Assembly: GCA_949126835.1 (NCBI GenBank)
Contig: OX421494.1
Span: 19,579,038 to 19,643,037, forward strand
Source: Anisus vortex
Lineage: Eukaryota; Mollusca; Gastropoda; Planorbidae
Direction: 5' to 3'
DNA length: 64,000 nt
Below, in pieces: positions 10,901 to 23,135 of this stretch; within the stretch, counting starts at the first letter, position 1; each line of letters opens with the position of its first letter. Below the pieces are notes generated by a model. The model was not told the DNA's origin. It ran no database searches and was given only the letters and a program-made list of their open reading frames with translations. The position numbers and the translations under genes are program-made.

Positions 10901-13900
10901 GGAGATGGAAATATATAGAGCTGAAATAGATAGAGAAGAGAGGACACTGGGATAGAAAGAAGAGAGAAGACAGAAACATAGAGTGAAGGAACATTGTTTT
11001 AATATTTTATAGGTTTAGTTTTTCCTTTTGAACATTTTTTTGGTTGTTCTTAGACTTGCTAGATTACTAAGATTTCATTGTGTGGAATATTTCCCTCAGC
11101 ACAACAACATTGTTTTTTTCTCTTCCTTGACCTGTTTTCAACTCACGTGTTTTATAAACAGTTATTGTTGTAGAAAGATTGTCTTCAATATACTTCCTTG
11201 CCGTTTGTATTAGTTAGAAATCATGCTGCTGTTGCTGCTGAGTGGCGAGAGAAACTTTGATGTCGTGTACACTTTTCTATTGTTACTCTTAATTTAGGAT
11301 AATCCCGAAGACATGGGAACGATAGACAGCTGTGAATATATCTGGGAGGCAGGTGTTGGTTTTGCACATTCCCCACCGCACAATTCATTCCATGATCAAA
11401 ACAGGACAGAGCTGCTGAAGCTACTTCTGACTTGCTTCTCAGAGACAATGTATCTACCTCCTGTAGGTAAGTTCACTTTAAGAACACCTGAAAGAACACA
11501 ATTTAAAAAAATAAAGGATCCTATATCAAAGATTTTTTCCTCCAAGTTACTATTAGACTTGCACAGAAAGAGAGAAAGAAAGGAAATTTCTGCAACACAG
11601 TGAAATAACTTCTTACAGTAGCATTTGACACTAATTGTTTTTAGTTCTCTTAACCTCATTTCTTTAGTTTATTTCCAGCTAAAAAAAAGACATACTAATT
11701 TTTTTGTTTCAGCTGATGCTCATGTTGTGCCAAACCAATGGATTCAGTTCTTTACATCCACTGAAAACAGGCAAGCCCTTTTAAGTTTAACATTGTCAAC
11801 ACTTTGTTTTTTTCAAGTTAAAGTCTTTTGAAGTCAATTGGTTGTGAAGTTGGAACATTTGTCTCATATTTCTGTTTCTTATATTATAATGAATGACTTT
11901 AACTTGTCCTGCAGACATGCCCTGCCCTTGTTCACTTCCCTCCTGAACTGTCTGTGTTCCTATGATCCTGTTGGTTATGGCGTTCCCTACAACCACCTGA
12001 TGTTTACTGACTCACGGGAGCCACTTGTGGAGGTGGCCCTCCAGGTCCTGTGTGTCACCATAGAGAATGATTCCAATGCCCAGCCAATCTCTGTGGATGG
12101 CACTAGTGGTGGCACTGCCATGGATCAGACTGGAGAAGTAAGTGGGGCTAACTCTTTCTCACTTGCAGGAAATGTTTGGAACAAAGGCCACGTCATGACA
12201 CCATTGAAACTGTAATAATAATAATAATGGTTATTTATATAGCGCTTTTATCCATGCTATTTTAGCATGCTCAGTGCGCTCTAGAAGATTATTACGTCCT
12301 CTAGTCCCAAAACTCCTGCAGGAGTCGGTAGGTGGCAGAAATAGAACCCGCGACGTGTCAGTTGGTTTTCGGTTGACAGTCCAATAAACTAACCGCAGGA
12401 CCAGCCGGCTTCACTGTCATTATATATTATTACAATCTCTATATTACTTGTTAAACATTAAAATATGTTATTAATGTTGCTTTTTAAAAAGTAATTTTTA
12501 GTATAGTTGGTTTACAATTATTATACCGGTATATAATTAATGGTATATAAAAGATCTTTATTTTGCTCTGCCCAGACTTAGAGTTCACAGAAAAAGGAAA
12601 ATCTAATCACATTTATGAAACTATTGAATCAATAAATAATAAGTTCCAAACTTTGATCAACTCAGTAAAAATTCTGTTTAAGCCATGTGAGATACAGCAG
12701 AGTTCATTATCTAAGCCCTAAGACTAAGAGAATAATTAAGGCACCTGTTCTCAATAAAAAGAGAAGTAGGTTCAAGTCTGGTTAATCCCAGCATATTTTT
12801 CTTATTTTTGGAAAAGTTTGAGTCTCATTGTAATGAATATCTGGTATCATTAGTTGCAATGAAGTGTTTCTTGTTCTCCAATTATGTACTGCACAATAGA
12901 CTCTATTGTGCCCTCAACCACATGAACTTTATTTATTTTGTTTTCTACATAAATATGTTACAAGTTATAAACATTGATAAATTAATTTTGTGATTTTATT
13001 TACAGAGTGGTGGAACAGACAATTTGTTTTTAAATTACCTATCCAGGATTCACAGAGAAGAGGTACATTTTAAGTAAAATATTTTAACTTTTAAAACGCT
13101 TAATAAAGGCTTTTCCATTTTTTTTAAGTCTAGTTTTTTAACTTTAATTTTTTTAGTAGCAGTTTTTTGTTAAGTTTTTATCCAAATCATTTTATTTTTT
13201 TTTATTTTTTTAGGACTTTGCTTTTATTCTGAAAGGCATCACACGTCTGCTGAATAATCCTTTACAGCAGACTTATCTCCCAGGCTCCTGCAAAAGAATT
13301 CAGTTTCACCAAGAGTTGCTGGTCTTGTTTTGGAAGATGTGTGATATAAACAAGGTTTAGAGTTGATATTTTTTCTCTATAGTTGATACATGCTGATCAC
13401 AGTGAGATTATCTAGTCTAAACTACTCAGTCTATAACAATTACATTAGAACTGTTTTATTTTATCTTGGCCTTTATCTATGTATTTTCTCCCTCCCAGAA
13501 ATTCATGTTCTTTGTTTTGAAAAGTAGTGATGTCCTTGACATCTTGGTTCCTATACTGTACAATTTAAATGATGCCAGAGCTGATCAATGTAAGTTAACA
13601 AATACTAGAATTTAAAGCCCACTTCTTTATAGTATTATTATTAGCGTGTAAATAATGACGAGTTTGATATTATCAATATACATGAATACGATATTATCAA
13701 TAAAAAGGAATATGATATCATTATAAATGAATATAATATTATCAACATGAATGAGTTTGATATTTACAATTTAACTGACTTTGATGCAATCAATATTAAT
13801 GTTGCTTGTGATTGCATCCTGTAGCAAGAGTTGGTTTGATGCATATCGGAGTGTTCATACTGCTGTTGCTGAGCGGCGAGAGAAACTTTGGTGTTCGTCT

Positions 13901-16900
13901 CAACAAGCCCTACTCAGTCAGAGTCCCCATGGACATACCAGTCTTCACAGGATCTCATGCAGACTTTCTTATTATTGTAAGTTTGATGGTGCCATCTGTA
14001 ACTTGTGTTTGCTTGGGACATTTTAAAATGGGACATTTTTTTCAATAATAGCAGCCTAAGACAATTATGTTTTTTGTGATTATTGCCAACTATTAAGCCA
14101 TACATTCTTCCTTGTGCAGGTGTTTCACAAAATCATAACAACTGGGCACCAGCGTTTGCAGCCCTTGTTTGATTGTTTATTAACCATCATTGTTAACGGT
14201 AGGTCAGACTATTTCTCACATCTTTAAGTCCTCCTGTTTAACCAAGTTAAAATTTTGATAGCTAATACTAAAACTAATAGTGCCTGTGAATAAAAGTTGG
14301 CAGCATCTCAGGGTATTGGCCGGCATAATGCTCAGGTCCTTTTTACTTGTCCCGGAACTGTCAGGCACCACAACTGATGTCAGCTACCCACACTAAAGCT
14401 GGGTAGACTCGGGAACAACCTAACATACCATAATTTAAAATAGAGTCTCTTAGAATATCAATCTAATGCCTTACTGCTCTAGTCCTTCATTTAAACTTAA
14501 GCAACAATGTAAAAAAAAATGTCATTATTATTTTGCTTATTGGGCAATTTCTCTGGTGTAGATAAAATGTGTATAAAATATTTTTCAATTCTAAATTCTT
14601 ACAGTTTCTCCCTATTTGAAAACACTGTCAATGGTTGCCAGTACCAAATTGTTACATTTACTAGAGGTAAATTAATGAATTCAGCTTTTGTCAATTAACT
14701 GAGAAAAGGACAAAAACATATTTTTAAAATTTGTTATTAAATTACAAATGTATGTTATAATTATATTTATTTTTCTGGTGACAATAGAAATTCTTTTCAC
14801 TATAGCTGAAAGAGCAGCCTTTGAATATTTTATCTGATTAAATCTATGCAGAACGTTTACAAAAGTACATAGTATTATTTTAAACATTTTGAAACTTTTT
14901 TCTTTACAAATCTAAAAATTCCAGTGAACTGATTCTGATTTTGTAAATGCAGTTTGTTTTTATCTTGAACAGGCGTTTAGCACACCTTGGTTTTTATATG
15001 CCAGTGCTACAAATCATCACCTAGTGTTCTTTTTATTGGAAGTTTTCAACAACATCATCCAGTATCAGTTTGATGGTAAGCTATTAGAGCAGAAGGGAAA
15101 CATGTAGGTCTAGTGTAGAACTGAGTGGTTTGCATAATTGCATTATGCATTTAATTTGTCCTCAGGGAATGCAAACCTTGTGTACACAATCATCAGGAAG
15201 AGAAATGTTTTCCATCAGTTGGCTAACTTGCCCATTGATCATTCAGCCATAGCCAAGGCCTTGACCAAGCGTGGCAAGAAATTTGCTGCACCACCGCAAG
15301 ACACCCGTGACCCCCAGACAATGGAAGGGGCACAACCAGCATTAGAGGCAGAGCCTGGGACCTTGAAAGTTACTTTAGCTGCCACGCCAAGTAAATATTT
15401 GTAACTAATACTCCAAGTAGATATTTGTAAAAGATACACCCTTGTGTCATGTATGTCTTATTATTAGTTTTGTTTTGTATTGGTGTAAATAATATCAAAA
15501 CAATATGCGCTTGTTTATTTTTGCGCATGACGTCGTTTTGAGAGGGAAGTGCGTATAAGTTCTTGTTTTGACAGTTGAGTTTCTTAATGTCGTTGTTCAG
15601 AGCGAAAGCTGTTTGTATATAACTTTTCCGAATTGTTATTACATTCAAAGTTATTATTACCTTAAAAATATTTAACTGATTTTTCTTCAGATCGTGTTTT
15701 AATGTAACAAATTTAATGGACTTAACGAGCTTTTCATTTTAATAAACATCACACTTGTAATACTGGGACACGTGAAGTTCTAAATTTTACTTTGATCTGT
15801 GAATTGTGCACACAAACACTCCTCTCTATGGATGTAAATTTTTTGTAGATGTTCATTGACTGTAAATGTCCTCAGGGATTGATAAAATGACAGAAAGGTC
15901 TGCACCAGATGAAAACCACCAGCAGCAAGAGCCAGCTCTGGAAGAGAAAGCTTCCACTGTCCAACCCAGGAATGAGGTTTGTGGTGATGATCTGGATAAA
16001 GCCCATGCTCAAAGTCCAGATGTAGAGGAAAAGTCTTCTCCCAAGCTAGAAAAAGCTAAAAGTTTGGTAAGTTTTCAACAAAAGTCTTCTCCCAATAGAA
16101 AAAGCTAAAAGTTTGGTAAGTTTTCAACAAAAGTCTTCTCTCAAGCTAGAAAAAGCTAATAGTTTGGTAAGGTTTTAACAAAAGTCTTCTCCCAAGCTAG
16201 AAGAAGCTAAAAGTTTGGTAAGGTTTCAACAAAAGTCTTCTCCCAAGCTAGAAAAAGCTAAAAGTTTGGTAAGGTTTGGGATCACTTTTGTCTCTTCAAT
16301 AAGCACTAAATGCCAGTAGCAAAACAAAAAACTAGTTTAAATTATTCATTCATGTTGAATGCTCTAATATGTAATTGAATAACTTAAATCTTTTTAAACA
16401 TTTTATTCCAAGTTTCTTTGGTACAGTTTCTATAAATAGTATTATTTCTACATTTTTGTGAGAAATGGAGGCCTAGGTAAATGATATATTTATCCAAACT
16501 GCCTCATTTTAAACTTTTCCACAAAGAACATGTAATAAATATTATGAATTGTATTTTTTTTTTCTTAAAGACTAAGGCTTATAAATCTGGTGAACTATGC
16601 TTCAGCATCCCTTCAAGGTCTGCGAGAGGACCCTGTTATTTTTAAAATAGTATTAACTAGTGTTCCTTTAAATTACATTCATGTGACATTGGCGTTTTTC
16701 TCCCAGAGCACCAGGCAACGACAGGTAACTCTAAGTAGTCTAAGTCTAAAATAATCTGACTGTTGTTATCTTTCCTTTAGTCTTCACCACCCAAGACACC
16801 AACAGAGGCTAAAGTCTCCTCACCAGCTGAGGCCAAACAGTGTCACATTCCTAGGTCAGCATCCACAGGTTCCTCATCATGGGTTGCCAGCCCTGAATGG

Positions 16901-18574
16901 GTAAGTTGATCACTAGATTGTTTGGACTTAAAGTTAAGGACAATTTAAAGAGAAATTATTCCTGGGTCAGTTAGCTTATATACCCAAATGTTTCAAATGG
17001 TTCCCTAGTCACAAATGTTCCATTGTTCATTCTCAAATGGTTTCAAAGTTTATGCTCTAGTCTAATGCTCTAATGTTCCATAGTTTATACCCTAGCGATT
17101 CTATAGTTTATACCTAAAAAGTGACATTGTTTAAAAACTTGGTGCAATAGTCCGTACCAATCTTCTCAATGGCCTAATTACCGAACCAGCCATTAGGTTT
17201 GTAAGTCAAGTTATTGGGAGTAAACTCCTGGGAGAGTCATATCCTGTAAGGCTAAAATGTAACATTATGGTCACCTTCTCAACAGCCTATTGCATAGTTT
17301 AATATTTAAATGGTGCTAGAGTTTATACCCAGATATAGTCTTGTCATGTGACTTTTGAATTATTCTGTCCAGGTCCAGTCCTGGAAACAAAAACTTCCAC
17401 TGCAAACAATTATGAGGATGCTGCAAGTACTTGTGCCACAGGTTGAGAAGATTTGCATTGATAAGTACGTTATTTGTTTACTTTCTGGAATAGTTGTTAG
17501 AATGCTCAACTTTTTCAATGTCTGAACTGGGATTTCATTTTACATCATTTCTGTCATGAAAAACAAAGACATTTATGCATTTAGTTTTTTTGGCAAAATT
17601 ATGAATTTATTTCGGTCAATAAATGTAACGATATAATAATAAATTGGAGATTGGGTTATCATTTTTGAAAAGCATTTATTGCTTTTGAAAGCAGGTTTCA
17701 TTTTTGTTCAGAAGTCAGAAGGTAATCATTTACCTCAAGTGGCCCATGAGTTGATTGGTTACGCAAATTATATTTCTACTTGGAATCATGGTAGATTCGC
17801 ACAAATCAAATCATTGAATGCCTTGCAATTACTAGTTAGACGTGAAGAAGTTTTCAATCCTCAGTTATCGCTGTTGATAATAACAACACCATTTTAGCTT
17901 TCCTGTCCTGTGATGTCACGGGTGGATGGGATATGTTGTCTTCTATTGTCAATTTCGGTATAAAGGACAAAAAATTATGATCAGTTTAACATTGGATTTC
18001 GACAAATGATAATTAGTTTGGGAAAAAAAATCATTAATTTCCATACATTACATAAGGAAATATTTATCTCACATTTTATCATACTTTCTATTATTGATGT
18101 TGAAGTTATGGTATTTTAAAAACATAACCATTGCATTATATTTCTTGTTGGTCAAGTCTAATACTGTTGTTTTTTCATTGCTTATATTAAACTGTTTGAT
18201 TTCCAGGGGCTTAACAGATGAAACAGAGATTCTCAAGTTTCTTCAGCATGGTACACTTGTTGGACTCCTCCCTGTACCCCACCCAATCTTAATCCGAAAG
18301 TACCAGGCCAACAGTGGGACAACAATGTGGTTTAGAACTTACTTATGGGGAGTTATCTACTTAAGGTTTGTTTAACCCCTTGTCTACTTATTAGCCTCAG
18401 AATCAAATGGCATGCTCGGAAAAATTTAAGCCAATATTTCTGTTTTTAAAAAAAAAAAAAAAATTAAATGAAAAAAAAATAAACTAAAGCATATGTTTTT
18501 ATTTTTTCAGAAATGTGGATCCACCAATATGGTATGACACAAACGTGAAATTATTTGAGATCCAGAGGGTTTGA
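7942..18574 (+). CDS. HID1: HID1 domain-containing protein (dense-core vesicle / trans-Golgi factor), 21 coding exons
   Basis: Exons: 7942-8007, 9038-9251, 9881-9987, 10416-10460, 10601-10654, 11298-11466, 11713-11770, 11915-12137, 13006-13062, 13214-13354, 13499-13589, 13825-13976, 14120-14198, 14605-14666, 14973-15075, 15166-15390, 15876-16066, 16781-16900, 17373-17464, 18207-18365, 18511-18574. They sum to 2472 nt, 823 residues plus TGA, close to the roughly 790 of vertebrate HID1. The protein begins MGNTDTKLNFRKAVIQLTTK. Gly2 with Thr6 fits the N-myristoylation signal that anchors this peripheral Golgi protein. Blocks such as EESPSNLATLCYKAVEKLV, SCEYIWEAGVGFAHSP, PLFTSLLNCLCSYDPVGYG, LLLLSGERNFGVRLNKPYS and LQHGTLVGLLPVPHPILIRK are diagnostic of the family. 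In animals HID1 acts in neuropeptide/hormone granule biogenesis. Residues about 610-720 (exons 16-18) form the poorly conserved, low-complexity linker. Two introns, after exons 2 and 7, start with GC instead of GT. Exon 17's end is tandemly repeated into the intron. UTR limits are not known. Confidence 0.97.
11222..11270 (+). repeat. Intronic partial copy of HID1 exon 12
   Basis: In intron 5, the sequence AGTGGCGAGAGAAACTTTG (11241-11259) and its flanks read as LLLLLSGERNFDV in frame. Exon 12 (about 13856-13896) reads ILLLLSGERNFGV, with the same stretch differing by one base. No flanking splice sites make it a usable exon. It looks like a short duplication of exon 12 placed about 2.6 kb upstream. 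Confidence 0.75.
12211..12413 (-). repeat. tRNA-derived SINE, family A, near full length
   Basis: On the minus strand: tRNA-like head with an A-box-like TGGTCCTGCGGTTAGT and a B-box-like GGGTTCTATTTC. The body runs CAGGAGTTTTGGGACTAGA and CTGAGCATGCTAAAATAGCA, and the 3' end is GCGCTATATAAATAACC followed by (ATT)n at 12212-12228. Tails of this type are shared by many animal SINEs and LINEs. It sits in HID1 intron 8. A second copy is at 37022-37231 and a head fragment at 4075-4150. Confidence 0.8.
13645..13795 (+). repeat. Degenerate 24-bp repeat filling HID1 intron 11
   Basis: About six diverged 24-bp units of the type GAATACGATATTATCAAT follow one another just before exon 12. The period is a multiple of three, so a frame reading roughly NEYDIINM repeats runs through it, but it meets a stop at the exon 12 acceptor. 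It is treated as a decayed intronic minisatellite. Confidence 0.6.
14290..14425 (-). repeat. Diverged fragment of SINE family B
   Basis: GCTACCCACACTAAAGCTGG and TAGACTCGGGAACAACC resemble the middle of the SINE at 42813-43052 (same orientation). Termini and target duplication are not visible. It lies in HID1 intron 13. Confidence 0.45.
15384..15434 (+). repeat. Two-copy duplication across the HID1 exon 16 splice donor
   Basis: CCAAGTAAATATTTGTAA spans the exon 16 end (last exon base 15390) and is followed about 26 bp later by CCAAGTAGATATTTGTAA. The unit contains the donor, and the second copy keeps a GT. It is a small example of the pattern seen in the larger arrays at 16031, 26612 and 39736. 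Confidence 0.6.
16031..16284 (+). repeat. 51-bp tandem array made of HID1 exon 17 end plus its 5' splice site (5 copies)
   Basis: The unit starts AAGTCTTCTCCCAAGCTAG, runs through AAAGCTAAAAGTTTG and then the donor GTAAGT/GTAAGG and TTTCAACAA. The first copy is the coding end of exon 17 (KSSPKLEKAKSL). Donors lie at 16067, 16116, 16167, 16218 and 16269; the 49-bp first step reflects a 2-bp deletion in copy two. All five keep TTTG|GTAAG. Use of a downstream donor would lengthen the exon and, because of the 2-bp deletion, soon reach a stop. Confidence 0.93.
16707..16724 (+). other. Candidate 18-nt in-frame microexon of HID1
   Basis: Eighteen bases (AGC ACC AGG CAA CGA CAG, reading STRQRQ) are bounded by a strong acceptor (gtttttctcccag) and a donor (gtaact). 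They lie between exons 17 and 18, both in phase 0, so inclusion would keep the frame in the variable linker. There is no homology support; the call rests on splice signals alone. Confidence 0.4.
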
Positions 18575-21500
18575 TCATCAATGAGCTGATGGCCATTGTA
18601 CAAGGAAATGTGCAGTGAATGGAGAACAGTACTTGTTAACCAGCATGGATGTTTTCCTTAGTATTTTCTAAACAAGATGTTTTTTGGTAAAGATTGTTGT
18701 GAAGTTACTTCATGTAATAGTATCAGTTTACACAAAAATTTAATCAAATTTAACTAAAACTAAAAATGTACATTATAAATTTGCCTGTACAATTATGAAG
18801 CAAGCTTTTTTTTTTAGTTCTAAGTTTTTACTCCACAAAACAAAAAGTTATGCATGAGTCACTTATAAATTAATTTAAGTGTTTATTCTATACCATCCAG
18901 TGTAGACACTCAACGTTATAGATAATAGATTCAGTACATGTTGATGTATGGTCTGTGTTTGTATTGTAGGATTTTCCTGCTGTGAATATCATGTGTGATC
19001 TTTAACTACCATATATATTTGCAAATAAGTCACACCAGTGGATATTCACACCAATAGTTTAAGGTTATTCAAGGGAAATTTTGTAGTTGACTCACAAATA
19101 AGTCACACTATAACTATAAACTGGAAAAGGTACGCTAACTTTATTTAACATAAAATTTGTCAAAAATTCTTTATTTTTCCCCATAGCTTTGCTTACTGTC
19201 TCCAAGGCTTTTTAAACATCCTTTTGTGTATTTTTTGGCTACACAATTAATTTTGACAGATAAAAAAAAAATTTTTAAGTATAAGAATACTATCCTAATT
19301 CTGCATCAGTACTATCAGTACAACTTTATGACTGACTAGTTCTATTTTATTTTGACAACAATGTCCAGTGGATAGGTCAACCCCAATAAGTTAACGGTAA
19401 ATATTTTTTGTCAAGTGTGACCGTTAAGGGAGCATAAACTTACTGTTATGTATTATTGAAATTTTTGTTCTGTCTGAGTTATAGGACGAGTAAAAAAAAA
19501 AAGACTCTCATCACTGAATCTTGATTGCACAAAAGATTATTGCAGTCTAAATGTTCAATATGGTTCATTTCTTGTGTGACAATTTGAAACTGATCTATTT
19601 TATTTATATTTTTGCTTAGCTTGGCTTAACAAAATCAACAATCTTATTTATATTTTTTTTCTTCAGCTACAATATTTAAAACATTTGTTTTTAATGCAAA
19701 GAAAAAAGCTTAGATTCTGGTTTGATGTTGTATACAAATTTGTTGAGTTCATAAAAACTTATGGTGAAAACATAAATTGATAAGAAATTTCTGCAGCAGA
19801 GAAAAAAAAGTGCTTTCAGCAAGTCCATAGATCTGATCATCAAAGACAATTTGAACGAAAAAATAAACCATTTAGAATATATTACTTAGTTTCATTGAAT
19901 CTCATGCTTATCCTTATGTTGAAAGGTTGATGTAATAAAGCTTGATGTAATATCAAACCTCTGCTACTGTTTGAAATCATTGTTGATTTATTTTTTGAGG
20001 GAGTCTAAATTGGAAACATTGGTATTCATGGTGGTATTTGTAGTTTAGTTGCTTTTTTTTTGTTTTTGAAGTTGTGGGAAAATAATACGTGGGAGACAGT
20101 TTAATTGCTTTTATTAGATCACATACATTCTTTACACATACATTCTTTATGTGATACTGTGGGATGCATTGTGAAGTCAAAACACAATTTACCAATGTCA
20201 ATGTATTACATTTTAAATAGTTTGTGTTTCTGTGCAATAATGAACATGATAATCATTAGAAACTGTAGTTGTCAATGTCCATTATTTTTTTCATTGGCAT
20301 TATTACTCTTGTGTGTTTTTTTAAATTTTATTTTATATTGGATTGTATTGGAGCAAATACTGCCATCACTTCTTCTAAGATTTGCATTTCATTACAGGAA
20401 GTGCATTTTCAATGTGATGTAAATATGTTGTTTGGTTTATTTTAACAATGACATTTTATTGAATCTTTTTTTCTGTGATAAATCTTTGTGTTAACTTTCT
20501 GTGGACAACATTTGCTGTAGACATTTATATTTAATATTAACATTGGAAAAACAAAGTTCTTCAATTCCATTAGCAAGATTCTTATAGAGACATTTATTTA
20601 TTTATTATTTATATATATAAGTGATGTTTTTCTTTGTAGAGTTCTATTATTGTCATTCGGTAAACCCAATTTTTAAAAAGTTCATACCTGTTGTTATGTG
20701 GGTCTGTGTTTAATGTTGTATTTGTGACTACAAATATTTTCATGAGGAGCTCAAATTGTTTGTTTCTTTTCTTTTTGTTCAATCATTCCGGAATATCAAT
20801 TCATTTGATTTTATTAAACACACACATACAAAAATATGAAAAGTAATAATGAGTTTATTTCTGCTGTCTTTTTCATCAACTTTGTTGTTTAAACAAAAAA
20901 TGGTTTGAGATTTGTTATACAGCAATTCATACCTTGTACAATTGTACTTTATATATATCACAACAACTTAAAGAATAAAAAAAAGTCCAACAAAAAAATA
21001 ATATAAAAAAAATAATGTACAGTGGAATGAAACTATAATTTTGGCCAAATGAAACGATACATTCTAATACTTATAAGATGTAAAAAGTTTTATCACAGAA
21101 TATTATTTCACTCAAAAATACTTTCTATAAAGCAAATGATTTTTGTAAACTGCTGCCATCTAAAAACCAACATCAAATTTCTGTTGGGCAATAGATATTC
21201 AGGAATGTAATACAATTAGAATACTATTTCTCTGATGCACTTGGAGGAAATAAACTTCTTATTATAAATAAAGAATTGTGTATAAAACTAATCATGTTTA
21301 AGACATACCTGTAATAGAAGGGACAAAGTATTACAAAATTGAAAAAAAAAAAATTCTTTTAAAAGAATACGGACAAATAATAAGTGTAATAAAACTGGCA
21401 TTTCTCTAGCTTATTCTACTTAACAAACTGATGATAAAAAAATTACATGAATAATTGTGTCGATTCCAATGTTAGAACATAATTTTTCTACTAATTAATT

Positions 21501-23135
21501 TTTTTTTGTAAACTTACAAAAATATTGTTAAATCCAATACAAATTGGATTTATTTCTATTTTTTGTATCTCATCCTAAAAATATGAATAAAAATCTACAA
21601 TACAAAAATTAGTCTACACCTACAAAAATAAATAAACAACCTTTATATAAAAGATCATTTCAATCAAACTGATGTACTTGTACTGCAACAGTGGTGTCTA
21701 ATGCATAACCAAGTAGCTATTGACATTTTTCTAAAAGTGCAAAAACATGTAACTGTACAACCTCAAATAAAGGGATGACTTTTCATGAAATCATGACAAT
21801 TGTAGGTATGAGTTACATCACAAACTATTAAATAAACATCTATGTGCTATTCCTTGGATGCTCCTAGAAATATGTAGTTCAGTCATAAAAAACATTAAAA
21901 CTATTCACAACCCATAGAGTTATCTCCCGCAATATGCTATTCAATTAAAAATTTCAATATGCCGGAAAACTACTTGCATTTGATTTATGTAGAGTTGTTA
22001 TTTTTTATTATAAACTCATTCTTAACATTAAATAATTCAAAGATTCATTTCACCAGCAAGTCTAAAACTGTTCAATTTTAAATAAAACATATCAATGAAT
22101 AGAAATAATGCTTATAATCATAGCAGCTACCTAATTATGGAGTAATGATGAAAAAAACATATAAATCAATGAGGCCTGTGTGAACCAAAGAATTATGAGT
22201 TGATGGGAAGAAAATAATAATCTACAGTCCTATTGGTGCCTAGTGAGAATTCCATCACATCCATCTATATAAAAAAATGTATAGTCCAACTTTTAAAACA
22301 TGTTTGTTCATTACAGACTTTGGCAGAATAAACAAATCCACTTAATGCCTCATGGGAAAAAAAAATATTTCCTTCTAAATGGAATGTAAATGAAACAAAA
22401 GTATTGTTGCATTTATGTTTTTTTTTATTTGTGCAATAAATAGCTGGGACAAATGTGATACCTGATATAGCCATTTCTGGGTCAGTCGCTGACCTGGACG
22501 GTTTCAATTCTCTACTACTACCCATCACTTTACATTTGTCAAAGTAAACCACAAGTTATTTATTCCTACACAATTACAATGCTCAAACAGTTCTTAATGA
22601 AATTAAAATGAAGTTGCAATATATCAATGAGGCAACCAGTGTGTTAATTCAACAAATGAAATAAAAAAGAACAAGTTCCATGTTGGTGAATGCAGTTTAT
22701 AAAAATCTGGTCACAGAGTGAATGTTGTTCGGACATATTAAAAAGATTTTCTCAGAGCAATTTTACCTTTTGATTGAAAATTTATTACATAGCAATAGTC
22801 AAATAAAAAACATTTCTTTAACAGTTCTCAATAATAAATAAAAATTAAATACAAAATAAATAATTACCATGGCAAAGAATAAAAAAACATATTTAAAGTT
22901 AAAATTGTCAATTGAAAGAACAGCATTTGTTAAAAAAAACATAACAAAGTTGAAAAAAATGAAATGATTTTTTGAAAGAAAGAACCAAAAAAATGGAAAG
23001 AGAATTAAAAAATTTTTTTTTTCTTTTAACTTACTTTACTGACTAGAAAGAGTAAGAAATAGATGAGAAATCGTTTCACTAAACAAATAAATGAGATTTC
23101 CAATAAATAAATAGCTATCCATAGTTCATTGATTG
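18575..23135. other. Convergent 3'-UTR/intergenic region between HID1 and CEP131
   Basis: About 4.6 kb of strongly AT-rich sequence with no credible coding frame. It must hold the 3' UTRs of HID1 (+) and CEP131 (-). AATAAA-like words occur on both strands at high density, so cleavage sites cannot be fixed by eye. Near 19005-19110, TTTGCAAATAAGTCACAC and CTCACAAATAAGTCACAC hint at an old DNA-transposon relic. Confidence 0.6.

Noticed and set aside
22265..22552. 95-codon minus-strand frame in the HID1-CEP131 spacer
   Set aside because: No domain or homology seen, and it lies in probable 3' UTR or intergenic DNA of CEP131.
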